Assembly: GCA_040756995.1 (NCBI GenBank)
Contig: JBFLYK010000030.1
Location: 1-64,000 of the forward strand
DNA from: BP-133 sp040756995
GTDB taxonomy: Bacteria; Actinomycetota; Acidimicrobiia; IMCC26256; BP-133
Length of the DNA: 64,000 nt
Reading direction: 5' to 3'
Shown: piece after piece, positions 1 through 8,795 of the stretch
Numbering within the stretch: position 1 is the first letter of the stretch
Layout of the letters: each line of letters starts with the position of its first letter
Made by a program: the position numbers and the translations under genes
Notes under the pieces: generated by a model
Told to the model about the DNA's origin: nothing
The model's database searches: none
What the model saw: the letters and a program-made list of their open reading frames with translations, nothing else

Positions 1-149
1 CTCTGCACGCGCCTGTTGTCGCATGGCGGAGCGTTGGCACGAACGCCACTGAGACGGAGCTGAGCTACCCGAAGTCAAACCGACCACCGCTCGGGGTCGC
101 TTCGAACGCCGTCGGCCGAAACGGGATCGAGACGATCGCCAGCAGCTGG

Positions 150-330
150 GAATCAGTGGGAGGACGGTGCGGAAGGGGCCGCGCCGGACGGGGGCCGACT
201 GCGGCCTGTGGGTGGGGGCTGACGGGCGACGAATTGGAGGACCTCAAGCGGCCGCCGAGAGGAATGCCCGGCTGCGCCGCTCGAATGAGATCCTGCGGTC
301 GGCGACGGTCTTTTCGCGCCGCCGTTGTAA
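150..330 (+). pseudogene. IS3-family OrfA remnant
   Basis: A short stretch reads like the C-terminal half of an IS3 OrfA protein: a helix-turn-helix tail followed by a coiled segment with the motif NARLRRSNEIL, typical of the OrfA leucine zipper. No start, no full HTH and no OrfB follow, so it is a relic. A matching OrfB C-terminal scrap lies at 4054-4257 in the same orientation. The assignment rests on motif resemblance only. The rest of 1-516 holds no convincing gene. Confidence 0.4.
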
Positions 331-518
331 CTATCCACCGCCCAAGCTGGCGCATCCCCCGGCGACGAGCGAACGGTGCCGATTCGGTGGCCCGACGTAC
401 GGCCGCAGAGCTATGCAGGCAGCCAGCCGGATGCACCCTCGGGAACGGGGGCTCGGGAGGAGCTGGCCCGCCAATTCCCCGGCGATCCCGCCGGACCGGA
501 CCGGGCGCCTATTTGACC

Positions 519-534
519 ACCTCCAGATGGAGGG
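519..534. promoter_or_regulatory. Palindromic operator candidate, site 1
   Basis: The core CCTCC-AGAT-GGAGG at 520-533 is an exact member of the palindrome family that recurs through the window. It ends 75 bases before the chosen start of the orphan response regulator at 609, which suggests autoregulation or cross-regulation by the paralogous regulator at 31729. Confidence 0.65.
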
Positions 535-608
535 GTTCAACGGTGCGTTCCCGACAACGATTTGGTAGTCATCACTACTGCGAGGACACTCGGCTGGGGG
601 GGGGGGAC

Positions 609-1277
609 ATGCTAACCATCGAGGCTAACGTCCGGGGTTCGACGCGCCCGACAACGATGCTGCGGGTCCTAGTGGTCGACGACCATCCCGTCGTCCGGCA
701 GGGCGTCGGGATGCTCCTGCGGCGGGACCCCGACATCGTCGTGGTCGGCGAGGCACGATGCGGCAAGGAGGGGATCGATACAGCCCGCCGTCTTCGACCC
801 GACGTCATGCTCCTCGATCTACGGCTCCCCGACATGCTGGCGTCGGAGGCCATTCCGCTCCTGCGGATGGCCAGCCCAGGTACCAAGATCGTGATCTTCA
901 CCGCCTACGCCGGGCACCGGGCCCTGAGCGCCGCGATCGAGGCCGGGGCGCACTCCTGCCTACGGAAGGATGCCGCGGAGATTGATCTGGCCGTGGCCAT
1001 CCGCCGGGTGGTCCGGGGCGATCGGTTCGTCGACCCCCGGCTTGAGCAGGACGGGATGCCGGGCCGGATGCCCCGCAGCAGTGGCCCGCCGCTCACCCGC
1101 CGGGAGTACGAGGTTCTCCGCCGGGTGGCAATGGGCGAGACGAACCTGGAGATCGCCAACTGCCTCAGGCTCTCCCGCAACACCGTGAAGACCTATCTGC
1201 AGACTGCACTGCAGAAGCTCGGGGTCCGAAACCGGGTGGAGGCAATCGCCCGGGCCAACGAGATCGGGCTCCTCTAG
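609..1277 (+). CDS. NarL/FixJ-family response regulator (orphan)
   Basis: A DNA-binding response regulator with an N-terminal receiver domain (VVDDHPVVRQG start, phosphoacceptor Asp70 in LLDLRLPD, conserved FTAY and K near LRKDAA) and a C-terminal LuxR/GerE helix-turn-helix (LTRREYEVLRRVAMGETN to the end). The frame is open further upstream, but the receiver begins just after the ATG at 609. ATG 657 (MLRVLVVDD) is an alternative start. A run of Gs, not a clean Shine-Dalgarno, precedes 609. No histidine kinase is adjacent. It is a close paralogue of the regulator at 31729, and the recognition helix (SRNTVKTYLQTALQKLGVRN) is identical, so both should bind the same DNA site. A palindrome of the window-wide family lies 75 bases upstream. 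Family assignment is firm; target and signal are inferred. Confidence 0.88.
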   Translation: MLTIEANVRGSTRPTTMLRVLVVDDHPVVRQGVGMLLRRDPDIVVVGEARCGKEGIDTARRLRPDVMLLDLRLPDMLASEAIPLLRMASPGTKIVIFTAYAGHRALSAAIEAGAHSCLRKDAAEIDLAVAIRRVVRGDRFVDPRLEQDGMPGRMPRSSGPPLTRREYEVLRRVAMGETNLEIANCLRLSRNTVKTYLQTALQKLGVRNRVEAIARANEIGLL

Positions 1278-1435
1278 GTGGCGGCGCCGGGAGGGCATCA
1301 CCGACCCGAAGCCAGGCCGCCATCCCTTGCCGCACCAGGACGGCCAATCCCAGCCGCCACCCGGCCGCTTCACCGTCGAGGGCCTTGCGGCGCAAGGCTT
1401 CATAACGCTCGACATCGCCACCGTCGCCTTTCCGG

Positions 1436-1905
1436 TCATTGGTGGCGTCCACTTTTGGGCCGGGGCGGTCGAGCCGGGGCCCGCTCGATCGACCGGGGAT
1501 GAACCCGGATCCCGAACCGCTCCTCGACGACAGCGACAAGCTCGGTCGAACGCAACGACGGATCGGCTTCCAGCCGTTCCCGCAAGTAGCCGACCACGTC
1601 GTCGCTGAGCTTGTGGGCTCGCCGAGGACCCGGTCGGGCTGGCACCAGAGCGGCCAGGCCTCCGGAGTCGAGGGCAGCGGCCGTCTCATAGAACGACGGG
1701 CGGGAGAACCCGAACGCCGCCGCCGTCCGGCTGACCGGTTCCCCGTCCACCTTCACCCGGCGGACCATCTCGTACTTGACCTGCCCAGGTCCCGGGCGTC
1801 GAGGAACTCCGACCGGGAGAACCCCTCGTCAACCACCGCCTCCGGCCGCGGGTTCAGGCTCCGCTCAGCCGCCAGGGCCTCCACCTTGGGATCCTGTCTG
1901 CGCAC
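1436..1905 (-). pseudogene. Frameshifted winged-HTH protein of transposase type
   Basis: Two frames on the minus strand join into one protein. The upstream part, from a possible GTG at 1905, reads through SLNPRPEAVVDEGFSRSEFLDARDL. After a frame change near 1785 it continues as QVKYEMVRRVKVDGEPVSR and an HTH of the IS630-like winged-helix type (AAAFGFSRPSFYETAAAL, then RRAHKLSDDVVGYLRERL). Such small HTH proteins are common around actinobacterial mobile DNA. A single-base sequencing error would restore the frame, so it may be intact in the organism. Function unknown. Confidence 0.5.
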
Positions 1906-1956
1906 GGACCACACTGACCTCCCGAATCACAAGGGTGCGGCTCTCGTAGAGGGACC

Positions 1957-3468
1957 TCAGGCGGCCGTCGGGATGACCGCGTCGGCGTAACGAGCTTCGT
2001 GTACTCGCTGGCGTTCCCTGGTGAGGTGGAACTTGAAGTAGCTCTCGAAGTCGCCGTTGCTGCGGAGTGCTCGTAGTTTGAGGACAGCTTCGGCTCCTTC
2101 GAGGCCCCACCGGGCTCCGGTTACGTCCATCCTGTCCTTCACGAGATGCCGAACGGCTCCCTCGATCACACCCGTCGCGATCGGCCAGCCTTGGGCCAGG
2201 GTTGTCGGGTAGTCGAGGTGGGGGGCTTTGGCCAACAGGTAGTCGGCGCACGTATCGGCGTTCTGCCGGGTGCGAGCGTCGAGGCCGAGACAGGTGGCCT
2301 TGCGCCGGATCGAAGCGGCGACCGTCGACGCCTTTCCCTCGAGGACCGCGATCGCCTTCTCGGCGACCCATTCCTCGGCGGCAGGGTCGCCCTCGCCGAA
2401 GAACGACCAGGCCGAAGACCACAGGTACTCGAGGGCGTGAACGAAGTCAACGACGATGCGGATCTCGATCCCCCGGTCGGCCGCTTCGGCCTCGATGCAG
2501 TCGATCTGGTGCTTGGCGCCGTCGACGAGGACGACCCAGGTGCGGGTGTGGGCCGGGTCACGGCGCTCTGCCTCCTCGAAGACGGCGGAGATGACCTCTG
2601 AGGCTGAGGCATCGTCGACGACGCTGGCGGTGAGCCACTTGTTCTTGGCTTTCGGCGCCTCGACCTTGTCCGCCCCGTTCTTTCGTCCGATGATGTCGGA
2701 CGCAGCCCGCCCGACCGGCGTCGCGTCGTAGACGGCTCCCACCTCGGCGATGCGTTTGCGGTTGCGCTTTTCTCCTTTCGAGAGCCTCGTGTTCAGCTTC
2801 GACGTCGCCTTCGCTGCCGCCTGGGCCGTCGCGGGCCGCAGGGCATCTGGTCTCATGACGATCCCTTTGCCGTCCACGGAGAGAACGAGCACGTCACCAT
2901 CGTCGGTCGGGTCCCTCGAGGCTGCCTCGTAGAACGCCTCGAAATCGACCGCCGCCCGCCGCGTCAGCTCTTCGACCTGGCGCTTTCCGATGCCGACGCC
3001 GGTCGTCCGCTGGATTGCGTCCCTGGCATCTTCGAAGCTCCCTCTGGTCGACTCGATCGCAGCGAGCTCACGGAGCCCGTGGGAGTGGACCTCGTCGGGC
3101 AGGTTCAGCACCGCGTCGGCCGGATAGAGGTTCTCCTCGCCTCGGCGGCGATAGGCGAAGCGGTCGACGACGATCGAGCCCACGATGGTCCTCAGCGGCC
3201 GCTCGTGGCCCTCCTCGACCGCTCCTCGGGGGACTCCGCCCGCGTCGACCACCTCGGCCAGGCGCTCCTCGTTGACCGCACGCAGGTCGAAGTGGTCCTG
3301 CAAGAGGAGCCGGAGCAGCTCGAAGCCCTCGGTGTGGATGTAGTCCTCCAGCTCGGAGTGCTCGAGCGTGGCGGCCGTGTCGCCGGCCAGGAAGCCGCGG
3401 ATCTTCGCGAACTGAGCAACAGAGGCCTCGGTGGCCTCGGCAGGGGAAGTCTCAGCAGGGGCGATCAC
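1957..3468 (-). CDS. ISKra4-family transposase
   Basis: A 503-residue transposase that moves the element by DNA cleavage and strand transfer. The protein resembles ISKra4-type transposases along its length: an N-terminal region with a Tyr/Arg-rich stretch (IVVDRFAYRRRGEENLYPAD), an RNase-H-like core with acidic residues in LVLSVDGKGIVM and VVLVDGAKHQ, and a C-terminal GVIEGAVRHLVKDRMD block that includes the third acidic residue. The ATG at 3468 overlaps the stop of the DUF6788 gene by four bases, so the two are translationally coupled. No frameshift is seen, so the element may still be active. Confidence 0.85.
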   Translation of the reverse strand: MIAPAETSPAEATEASVAQFAKIRGFLAGDTAATLEHSELEDYIHTEGFELLRLLLQDHFDLRAVNEERLAEVVDAGGVPRGAVEEGHERPLRTIVGSIVVDRFAYRRRGEENLYPADAVLNLPDEVHSHGLRELAAIESTRGSFEDARDAIQRTTGVGIGKRQVEELTRRAAVDFEAFYEAASRDPTDDGDVLVLSVDGKGIVMRPDALRPATAQAAAKATSKLNTRLSKGEKRNRKRIAEVGAVYDATPVGRAASDIIGRKNGADKVEAPKAKNKWLTASVVDDASASEVISAVFEEAERRDPAHTRTWVVLVDGAKHQIDCIEAEAADRGIEIRIVVDFVHALEYLWSSAWSFFGEGDPAAEEWVAEKAIAVLEGKASTVAASIRRKATCLGLDARTRQNADTCADYLLAKAPHLDYPTTLAQGWPIATGVIEGAVRHLVKDRMDVTGARWGLEGAEAVLKLRALRSNGDFESYFKFHLTRERQRVHEARYADAVIPTAA

Positions 3469-3779
3469 CGGCCGGTCGGCCTCCGCGCCGCGGCGACCCG
3501 CGCGATCAACGCTTCCAAGCCGGCGTTGGCCTCGTCCTCCACCCGGGCTTTGGCCTGCTGGTAGCGGCGGGTCGCGGCCCGCACGGCCGCCACCTCACCG
3601 GCGGGCAGCATCACGAAATGCGTCTTGCCGCCCTCCGAGTACGACAGCACCGTCGACTCGTGCAGGTCGACCCCGCCCGCGCAGCGGCAGTTCGCCTTCC
3701 CGCACTTGCGCCGGTGCAGGACCACCGAGCCCCGAACCATCCGGGGCGTGCTGGTCTTTCCCTTCTTCTCGATCCGCAT
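3465..3779 (-). CDS. DUF6788-like accessory protein of the insertion sequence
   Basis: A 104-residue basic protein with a probable zinc-binding Cys pair in a RRKCGKANCRCAGG block and a following helical C-terminus. Proteins of this type (DUF6788) often sit directly upstream of ISKra4-like transposases. Here the stop and the transposase start overlap (ATGA), which supports that partnership. Its biochemical role is not established; it may be a DNA-binding accessory protein. The ATG at 3779 is the first start in the frame. Confidence 0.7.
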   Translation of the reverse strand: MRIEKKGKTSTPRMVRGSVVLHRRKCGKANCRCAGGVDLHESTVLSYSEGGKTHFVMLPAGEVAAVRAATRRYQQAKARVEDEANAGLEALIARVAAARRPTGR

Positions 3780-3797
3780 GCCCTACCCACCTCCTGA

Positions 3798-3816
3798 TGC
3801 TAGCGTCTCACTAGCA
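3798..3816. repeat. Short perfect inverted repeat upstream of the insertion sequence
   Basis: TGCTAG and CTAGCA are separated by seven bases, 19 bases before the DUF6788 start. It could be an operator for the element's genes or part of its terminal repeat. I found no matching copy at the other end near 1925-1956. Confidence 0.4.
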
Positions 3817-4053
3817 GATTATGGCATGCGGGCACACGTAGGTGGTGGATGCTCGACCCGGCCGGCGCCCCCGTCGCGGGCGCCTCTGCTCCCCTTCAAG
3901 AGATCGGCGCGCCCGAGATACACCCTCCGGCCGACCGAACCCAGCCCGTCCCCCCGGTCACAGCGGACCACCAGGGACAACCCTCAGACGAGAACTACCT
4001 GCTCACCAGCCCGTCGCCCCAACCGAGCACGTCCCTCCCAGAGAGCCGCACCC

Positions 4054-4257
4054 GAATCATTTTTCTCGACACTGGAGAACGAGTTGTTGTCCCGCAACGC
4101 GTTCGCCACCAAGGAAGAAGCCCGCCGACGAGTTGCGAACTGGATCGACGGCTTCTACAACAGGACCCGCCGCCACAGCACCTGCCAAATGCTCTCGCCG
4201 GTCAACTACGAACTGCAGTTCGAAAAGGAACGACTCGGCGGAGCCGAGGCCGCATAA
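4054..4257 (+). pseudogene. IS3-family OrfB C-terminal fragment
   Basis: The last 67 codons before the stop at 4255-4257 match the C-terminal end of IS3 OrfB integrases: SFFSTLENELL, then EARRRVANWIDGFYNRTRRHS and SPVNYE, including the Glu of the DDE triad region and the YN..R..HS signature. Upstream sequence in the frame is unrelated, so only the 3' end of the gene remains. It is in the same orientation as the OrfA-like scrap at 150-330. Confidence 0.7.
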
Positions 4258-4299
4258 CGGAAGCCTCCACGCTCAGGGGGGAAGCCCAGCCACCTTTGG

Positions 4300-4720
4300 T
4301 TGCGGCCGCGGGCTGCTTGAGGCCATGGAGAGCGTGTGCCACGCCGACGACAAGCGGCGGTTCCTGCATGAAGCTGCCGGAGTGCTCAAGCCCGGAGGCC
4401 GCCTCATCCTCCACGACGGCTTCTCCGCCCGCCCCTCGGCCTCCGCCGAGGAGGAGGAGGAGGAGGAGGAGGAGGAGGAGGCGATCCTCCGCTCCCGGCT
4501 CCACTCCTGGGCGGTGCCCCACATCGTGGGTGCCGACGATTCGTCGTCTGGGCCAGCGAGGCCGGTTCGAGGAGGTCGCTGGAGGACCACAGCGGCCACA
4601 TCCGGCGCTCGGTCCGGCGCCTCTATCTCATGAGGGTTGCCGCTTTCCCCTTCGCGGTGGCGTTGCATGCCCGCTCAGTTGCGTTCCGACGTGCAGCACC
4701 GCAACGTCGTTGGCGCCCGG
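4300..4720 (+). pseudogene. Decayed SAM-dependent methyltransferase with poly-Glu expansion
   Basis: One frame reads ADDKRRFLHEAAGVLKPGGR followed by LILHDGF, a class I methyltransferase core (post-motif III, LKPGG). It runs into eleven GAG codons (4448-4480), then LHSWAVPHI. The remainder (VVWASEAGFEEV, then EDHSGHIRRSVRRLYLMR) is found only by shifting frame twice near 4560-4590. The N-terminal SAM-binding motif is absent. It is therefore a truncated, frameshifted relic with a trinucleotide repeat. The rest of the stretch up to 4820 holds nothing I recognise. Confidence 0.5.
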
Positions 4721-4820
4721 GACTGCTGGCGGGGCCCTCGGTCGAGGACTGTGATTCTACGGGGTGTTTCTGGGCAGGAGCCCCAAGCTGCGATGGGATG
4801 AGGCTGGGCGGGCGAGCCGC

Positions 4821-4849
4821 CTCGTACCTCCGTCCGGGGGAGGTACGAG
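4821..4849. promoter_or_regulatory. Extended palindrome (variant spacing) upstream of membrane protein gene
   Basis: An 11-base perfect inverted repeat, CTCGTACCTCC and GGAGGTACGAG, is separated by seven bases. The inner TACCTCC/GGAGGTA arms match the window-wide operator family, but the spacer is seven rather than four. It ends 79 bases before the GTG at 4929, which begins the copper cluster. It could also fold as an RNA hairpin. Confidence 0.5.
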
Positions 4850-4928
4850 GGGAACCCGGCCCGTAGCATCATCGCATCGCTCAACGTCGAGGTGCGGCCC
4901 CCATGTCGGTCACGAGAACGGGAAACCG

Positions 4929-5555
4929 GTGACCAACTCCCAGACAGCGAGACTCGGCGGACCGACGTGCCGTACGGCAATTCTGGCCGGCCTGGCGCCC
5001 ATCGGTCTCGTGCTGGGGCACGCCCTGGACTACCTCGTCGCAGGGGGTGGCCCGGCGGCGGCCCGCCTCCTCGCCTCGACTGGTCACGGCTACTGGCCGG
5101 TGGCCGTCGCGCTGGCCGGGTTTGTCGGGATGATGACGGTCTTCGCTGCCGTCGTGTCTGGTTTCCGGCTGGCCGGCAGTACCGGGGCGCGACCGTCGAC
5201 GTTCGCCGTGGCGGTACGTCTCGCCGCCATGCAGTCAGCCGCCTTTGTCGTCATCGAAGTCGTCGAGCGTGTCGTGGCCGGCGCCGACGTCGGCGACCTC
5301 GTCGGCCCAGTGCTCGTCCTCGGTCTCGTTGTCCAGTGGCTGGTCGCCACCGTGGCCGCGGTGCTGCTCCCGGCGCTCCAGGCGGCGGGAGAACGGCTCC
5401 GCCGTCGATCCGGCCTTCGGCTGAGCCCCTCGGCGGCCCGGCCGTCGCGATGCCCTCTCAGGCCCGGCTTTCTGCGGCCCTCCTCACCGCGCCGAGGCGC
5501 TGCCGGTCTGCGTGGGCCACCCTCGTTGGCTCTCCCTGGCCAACTCCAGCCATAG
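4929..5555 (+). CDS. Predicted membrane protein at head of copper cluster
   Basis: About 208 residues from GTG 4929. At least four hydrophobic segments are visible (around AILAGLAPIGLVLGHALDYL, VAVALAGFVGMMTVFAAVV, AAFVVIEVVERVV and VLVLGLVVQWLVATVAAVLL), followed by a basic, low-complexity C-terminus. I do not recognise a named family. It precedes a micro-protein, a cytochrome c and CopC/CopD/YcnI genes on the same strand, which suggests a role in metal handling or electron transfer at the membrane. The start is chosen because the first membrane segment follows soon after it and the extended palindrome lies just upstream. Confidence 0.6.
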   Translation: MTNSQTARLGGPTCRTAILAGLAPIGLVLGHALDYLVAGGGPAAARLLASTGHGYWPVAVALAGFVGMMTVFAAVVSGFRLAGSTGARPSTFAVAVRLAAMQSAAFVVIEVVERVVAGADVGDLVGPVLVLGLVVQWLVATVAAVLLPALQAAGERLRRRSGLRLSPSAARPSRCPLRPGFLRPSSPRRGAAGLRGPPSLALPGQLQP

Positions 5556-5626
5556 CCCCCGGCTCAGGTAAGCCGGGAAGGGCCCGGTTGGCATCGAGAC
5601 GTCGGTGACCCACGATGAGGAGAGCC

Positions 5627-5788
5627 ATGGATCCCCTGCCCGACATGGCGCCGGTGCTTGCCCATGCCGGCGAAGAGTTCGCCATCGTCTTCCTTCCTGC
5701 TGTCGTTCTGCTGACGGTGATCTGGCTGAACGGGCGGCGGAAGGCGCGGAGCAACACCGCCGACGGGGACCCACCCCCCGGAGTTTGA
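5627..5788 (+). CDS. 53-residue single-span membrane micro-protein
   Basis: From ATG 5627, which follows GAGGAG with good spacing, the frame encodes a short acidic N-terminus with LAHAGEEF, one membrane helix (AIVFLPAVVLLTVIWL) and a basic, then Pro-rich tail, ending at TGA 5786-5788. It resembles in layout (His-Ala-Gly or His-Gly-Gly, one helix, basic tail) the micro-protein at 30129-30260 beside the monooxygenase operon. It is probably a small accessory subunit or membrane anchor; no family is recognised. The following 270 bases to 6058 contain no gene I can support. Confidence 0.6.
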   Translation: MDPLPDMAPVLAHAGEEFAIVFLPAVVLLTVIWLNGRRKARSNTADGDPPPGV

Positions 5789-6058
5789 CGGCCAGGCCCG
5801 TGACCGGATCTCCGGTCGGACTCGGCGGTGATCGGGGCAAGCAGACGGCTGCACATCCTCTGAACGCGCTGCGGTCGGAGTCATGCGGTCAGCCCAAGCC
5901 GGCTCGGCAGGCCATGCCAGCTGTAAGAAGCAGTTGGGCGTCGGCTCGGCGGCCAACCAAGAAACGGAGATCGATCGATGAGTCCAGCGGCCGGGCCGCG
6001 CTCCGGCTCGTCCTGTGCTTCGCCCCACGCCAGACGGAGTCTTGGCGCGTTCGTCCTC

Positions 6059-6553
6059 ATGCCGCCGCAGGAAGTGGCGCGGGCGGCTGCGGCGACGGGG
6101 ACAGCTCGTCGCCCGAGTCGGAAGACCGGGCGGAAGCCGAGCCGCCCCGGTCGTCGCTTGGGACCGGGCGTTGCCGCCGTGGTCCTGACCGCACTGTTGG
6201 TGAGCTGCGCCGGTAGCTTGAGGCGCGAAGCGCCAGGGGAACTCTCCCTCAGCCCCGAGGCGGAACGCGGCCGGAGCTTGGTGGAGGAGCGGGCCTGCCT
6301 GTCCTGCCACTCCATTGATGGGCGGGCCGGGACAGGCCCGACGTGGAAGGGGCTGGCTGGCTCCACGGTGGAGTTGGCTGACGGCCGAACGGTCGTCGCC
6401 GATTGGGACTATCTGCGCCGTTCGATCCTCGATCCCGACGCCGACGTGGTGGTCGGGTTCCCCTCCGGCCTGATGGCCTCGGTCATCCGCCCGGGAACGC
6501 TCGACGAGGCGGAGGCGGAGGCGATCGTGCGCTACCTGGAGGAGCTGCGATGA
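6059..6553 (+). CDS. c-type cytochrome lipoprotein
   Basis: A 164-residue exported electron carrier. An N-terminal basic region and hydrophobic stretch end in a lipobox-like LVSC, so the mature protein is likely lipid-anchored on the outer face of the membrane. A single haem c site CLSCH (Cys80, Cys83, His84) is followed by a domain resembling the stand-alone haem domain of cytochrome oxidase subunit II (TWKGLAGSTVELADGRTV, then YLRRSILDPDADVV) and a C-terminal helix. A Met ligand is likely in SGLMASV. ATG 6059 is preferred over upstream starts because it gives a normal-length signal. Its stop overlaps the CopC-CopD start (ATGA), so the two are co-translated. Confidence 0.75.
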   Translation: MPPQEVARAAAATGTARRPSRKTGRKPSRPGRRLGPGVAAVVLTALLVSCAGSLRREAPGELSLSPEAERGRSLVEERACLSCHSIDGRAGTGPTWKGLAGSTVELADGRTVVADWDYLRRSILDPDADVVVGFPSGLMASVIRPGTLDEAEAEAIVRYLEELR

Positions 6554-8275
6554 CCGGCCCGTTCCGCCGCCTCGCGAGGGGAGCCACGGTGCTCGCCGTG
6601 GTGGTGGCCGCGGTGGCCGCCCCGGCCGGGCCTGCCTGGGCGCATGCCGACCTGGCGTCGACCGAGCCGGTGAGCGGCGCCGTTCTGGACAGGGCCCCCG
6701 ACGAGGTGCTCCTGACCTTCACCGAGAAGGTGGAGGTCGCCCTGGGTGGCATCCGGCTCTTCGACGGGGAGGGGAAGTCCGTCCCGCTGGGGCGGATCTC
6801 GCATCTCACCGGGAAGCCGGAGGTCGTGGCGGTCGACCTCCCGTCGCTTGAGCGGGGCCTCTACGTGGTTACCTTCCGGGTGGTATCGGCCGACTCTCAC
6901 CCCGTCCGCGGGGCGCTGACGTTCCGGATCGGGCCCGCTCCGGCCGGCGACGACAGTTCCGCCCTGGCGCAGCGGCTCCTGGCCGCCGACGGCGGCAGTT
7001 CCACGGTGGGGGGCGTCTTCGCCGCCGCCCGCCTGGCCGCCTTTGCCGCCCTGGTCGTGCTGGTGGGCGGGGTGGTCTTCCTCCTGCTCCTGTGGCCCCA
7101 GGGCCGGGCCGACTGGCGGGCCCGGCGGCTGGTGTGGGCCGCCTGGGGAGCGTTAGCGGTGTCCACCGCGGCGGCCATCGGACTCCAGGGCGCCTACGCC
7201 GCCGGCCTTTCGCTCGGCGACGCGGTCCGGCCCTCGGTCGTTTCCGGGGTCCTCGACACCCGCTTCGGGACAGTGTACGCCGTCCGGCTCGTCCTGCTCG
7301 CCGTGGCCGCGCCCCTGCTNNNNNNNNNNCCTCGGTCTCCTGCGCCGGGCGGGCGAGCGCCGGCCGCCGCTGGCGCTCACGGTCGCCTCCGGTCTGGTCG
7401 GGGTGGGCCTGTTGCTTACTCCGGGCCTGGCCGGCCACGCCGCCAGCGGCGACTTCATCGGCCTCGCCGTCGTGGCCGACGTCGTCCACCTGGCGGGCGT
7501 GAGCGTGTGGCTGGGAGGGCTGACCCTGCTCACCGCCTTGGTGCTGCCCCGGGCGGGCGACGCCGTCGCCGCCCAGGTGGTGCCCCGGTTCTCCACCGTC
7601 GCCTTCGGGGCCGTGACGGTGATCCTGGCCACCGGCGTCGTCCAGAGCTGGCGACAGGTCCGCAGCGTCGAGGCGCTGACCGACACCACCTACGGAAAGG
7701 TCCTGATCGTCAAAGTGGCGCTCTTCGCCGCCATGGTGGCACTCGGCGCCCTCAGCCGAGCCGCGGTCCGCCGCCGCTTCCGGATGCCCGCCCCGGCCCT
7801 CTCCCCCGGGCCGGGGGCGGCCGCCGCCGGCCCGGACGCCGAACTGGCTCGCCTGCGCCGCTCGGTGGGCGTCGAGGCTGGGCTGTCGGTGGCGGTGCTC
7901 CTCGCCGCCGCCATTCTCGTCTACACCCCGCCGGCCCGCTCCGCCCTCGCCCAGCCCTTCGCCACCGAGGTGGTGGCCGAACCGTTGCGGATCGACGTCA
8001 CCGTCGACCCCGCCAAGGCCGGTCCCACCGTCATGCACTTCTACACCCTCACCGCTGCGGGGGCGGTCCAGGAGGTGCAGGAGATGACCGCCAAGCTGCA
8101 GCTTCCCGATCGGGACGTCGGGCCGCTCGAGATCCCGCTGCAACGGGCCGGCCCCGGCCACTTCTCCGCCTACGGCTTCGAGGTGCCGATCGCCGGCCAA
8201 TGGGAGTTGGAGCTCGAGGTCCTCCTCGACGAGATCGACCAGGTCCGGGGAACGGCCACCATCCCCATCCGTTGA
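6550..8275 (+). CDS. copC-copD: CopC-CopD fusion, copper resistance/import protein (interrupted by assembly gap)
   Basis: A signal peptide ends before AHADLASTEP, the N-terminal His of a CopC copper site. About 95 residues of CopC beta-sandwich follow, including the HPV motif in SADSHPVRG. Then come a long membrane domain of the CopD type (several helices) and a C-terminal extracytoplasmic domain (ADRLRIDVTVDPAKAG-like region to the end). Ten Ns at 7320-7329 interrupt the membrane domain, and the reading frame differs by one base on the two sides, so the true gap is not ten bases. CopC-CopD fusions in actinobacteria bind Cu at the outer face and pass it inward. The gene is coupled to the upstream cytochrome and followed by two YcnI genes. 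Confidence 0.82.
7320..7329. other. Assembly gap (ten Ns)
   Basis: Ten unknown bases lie inside the CopC-CopD gene. The coding frames before and after differ, so the gap size is a placeholder. Confidence 0.99.
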
Positions 8276-8307
8276 CATCCTTTTGACCTCAGGAGGAACA
8301 CACACCC

Positions 8308-8766
8308 ATGCGCCGCACCATCCTCACCGGGATCGCCGCCACCGCCGCTGTCGTCGTGCTCGCTGCTCCTGCCTGGGGGCATGCCTCCTTCCGGCAGCCG
8401 AGCGTCCCGCCGGACAGCGACCAGCGCCTCGTCATCAACGTCCCCGTCGAACGGGAGGGACAACACAACGTGAAGGTCATCCTCGAGGTCCCGCCGGAGT
8501 TCAAAGTGCTCGGCTGCGACCGCAAGCCCGGCTGGGGTTGCACCGTCACGCCGCCCGGCAACCGGCCCGCCTCCCTGGTGACCTGGAACCGTGAGGGCGG
8601 CGCCGCCCGGGACAACGAGGGAGACGACTTCACCTTCGGGGTCCGCACCCCGAAACCGGGCCGCTACGCCGTCGAAGTGAACCAGAAGTACTCCGGCGGC
8701 GAGACCGTCCGCTGGGACGGCCCGGAGAACTCCGACAACCCCGCCGCCTTCCTCGACGTCCGCTGA
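8308..8766 (+). CDS. YcnI/DUF1775-type exported copper-binding protein
   Basis: A 152-residue secreted protein. A signal peptide (VVVLAAPAWG) ends at HASFRQPSV, whose first residue His is the N-terminal copper ligand expected in YcnI/DUF1775 proteins. The rest is a beta-sandwich with VNVPVEREGQHNVKVILEVP and a late VRWDGPENSDNPAAFLDV block containing the conserved Trp. No C-terminal membrane anchor is present, unlike its neighbour at 8796. AGGAGG precedes the ATG. Position after CopC-CopD supports a periplasmic copper chaperone role. Confidence 0.78.
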   Translation: MRRTILTGIAATAAVVVLAAPAWGHASFRQPSVPPDSDQRLVINVPVEREGQHNVKVILEVPPEFKVLGCDRKPGWGCTVTPPGNRPASLVTWNREGGAARDNEGDDFTFGVRTPKPGRYAVEVNQKYSGGETVRWDGPENSDNPAAFLDVR

Positions 8767-8795
8767 CCCTCCGCTCGGCCCGCAAGGAGAAGCCG

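Larger units (their letters stand above)
1957..3779 (-). mobile_element. ISKra4-family insertion sequence (coding span; ends not resolved)
   Basis: Two overlapping minus-strand genes, a DUF6788-type small protein and an ISKra4-type transposase, form a complete coding unit of an insertion sequence. I could not identify convincing terminal inverted repeats or a target duplication, so the limits given are those of the genes. It lies between the HTH pseudogene and an IS3 scrap, in a region rich in mobile-element debris. Confidence 0.7.

Noticed and set aside
156..608. N-terminal extension of the first response regulator (open frame from 156)
   Set aside because: The extension is low-complexity, includes the operator palindrome and has no counterpart in the paralogue at 31729.
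4440..4454. CCTCC-N5-GGAGG at the edge of the GAG repeat
   Set aside because: The right arm is simply part of the eleven GAG repeats, so the match is expected by chance.
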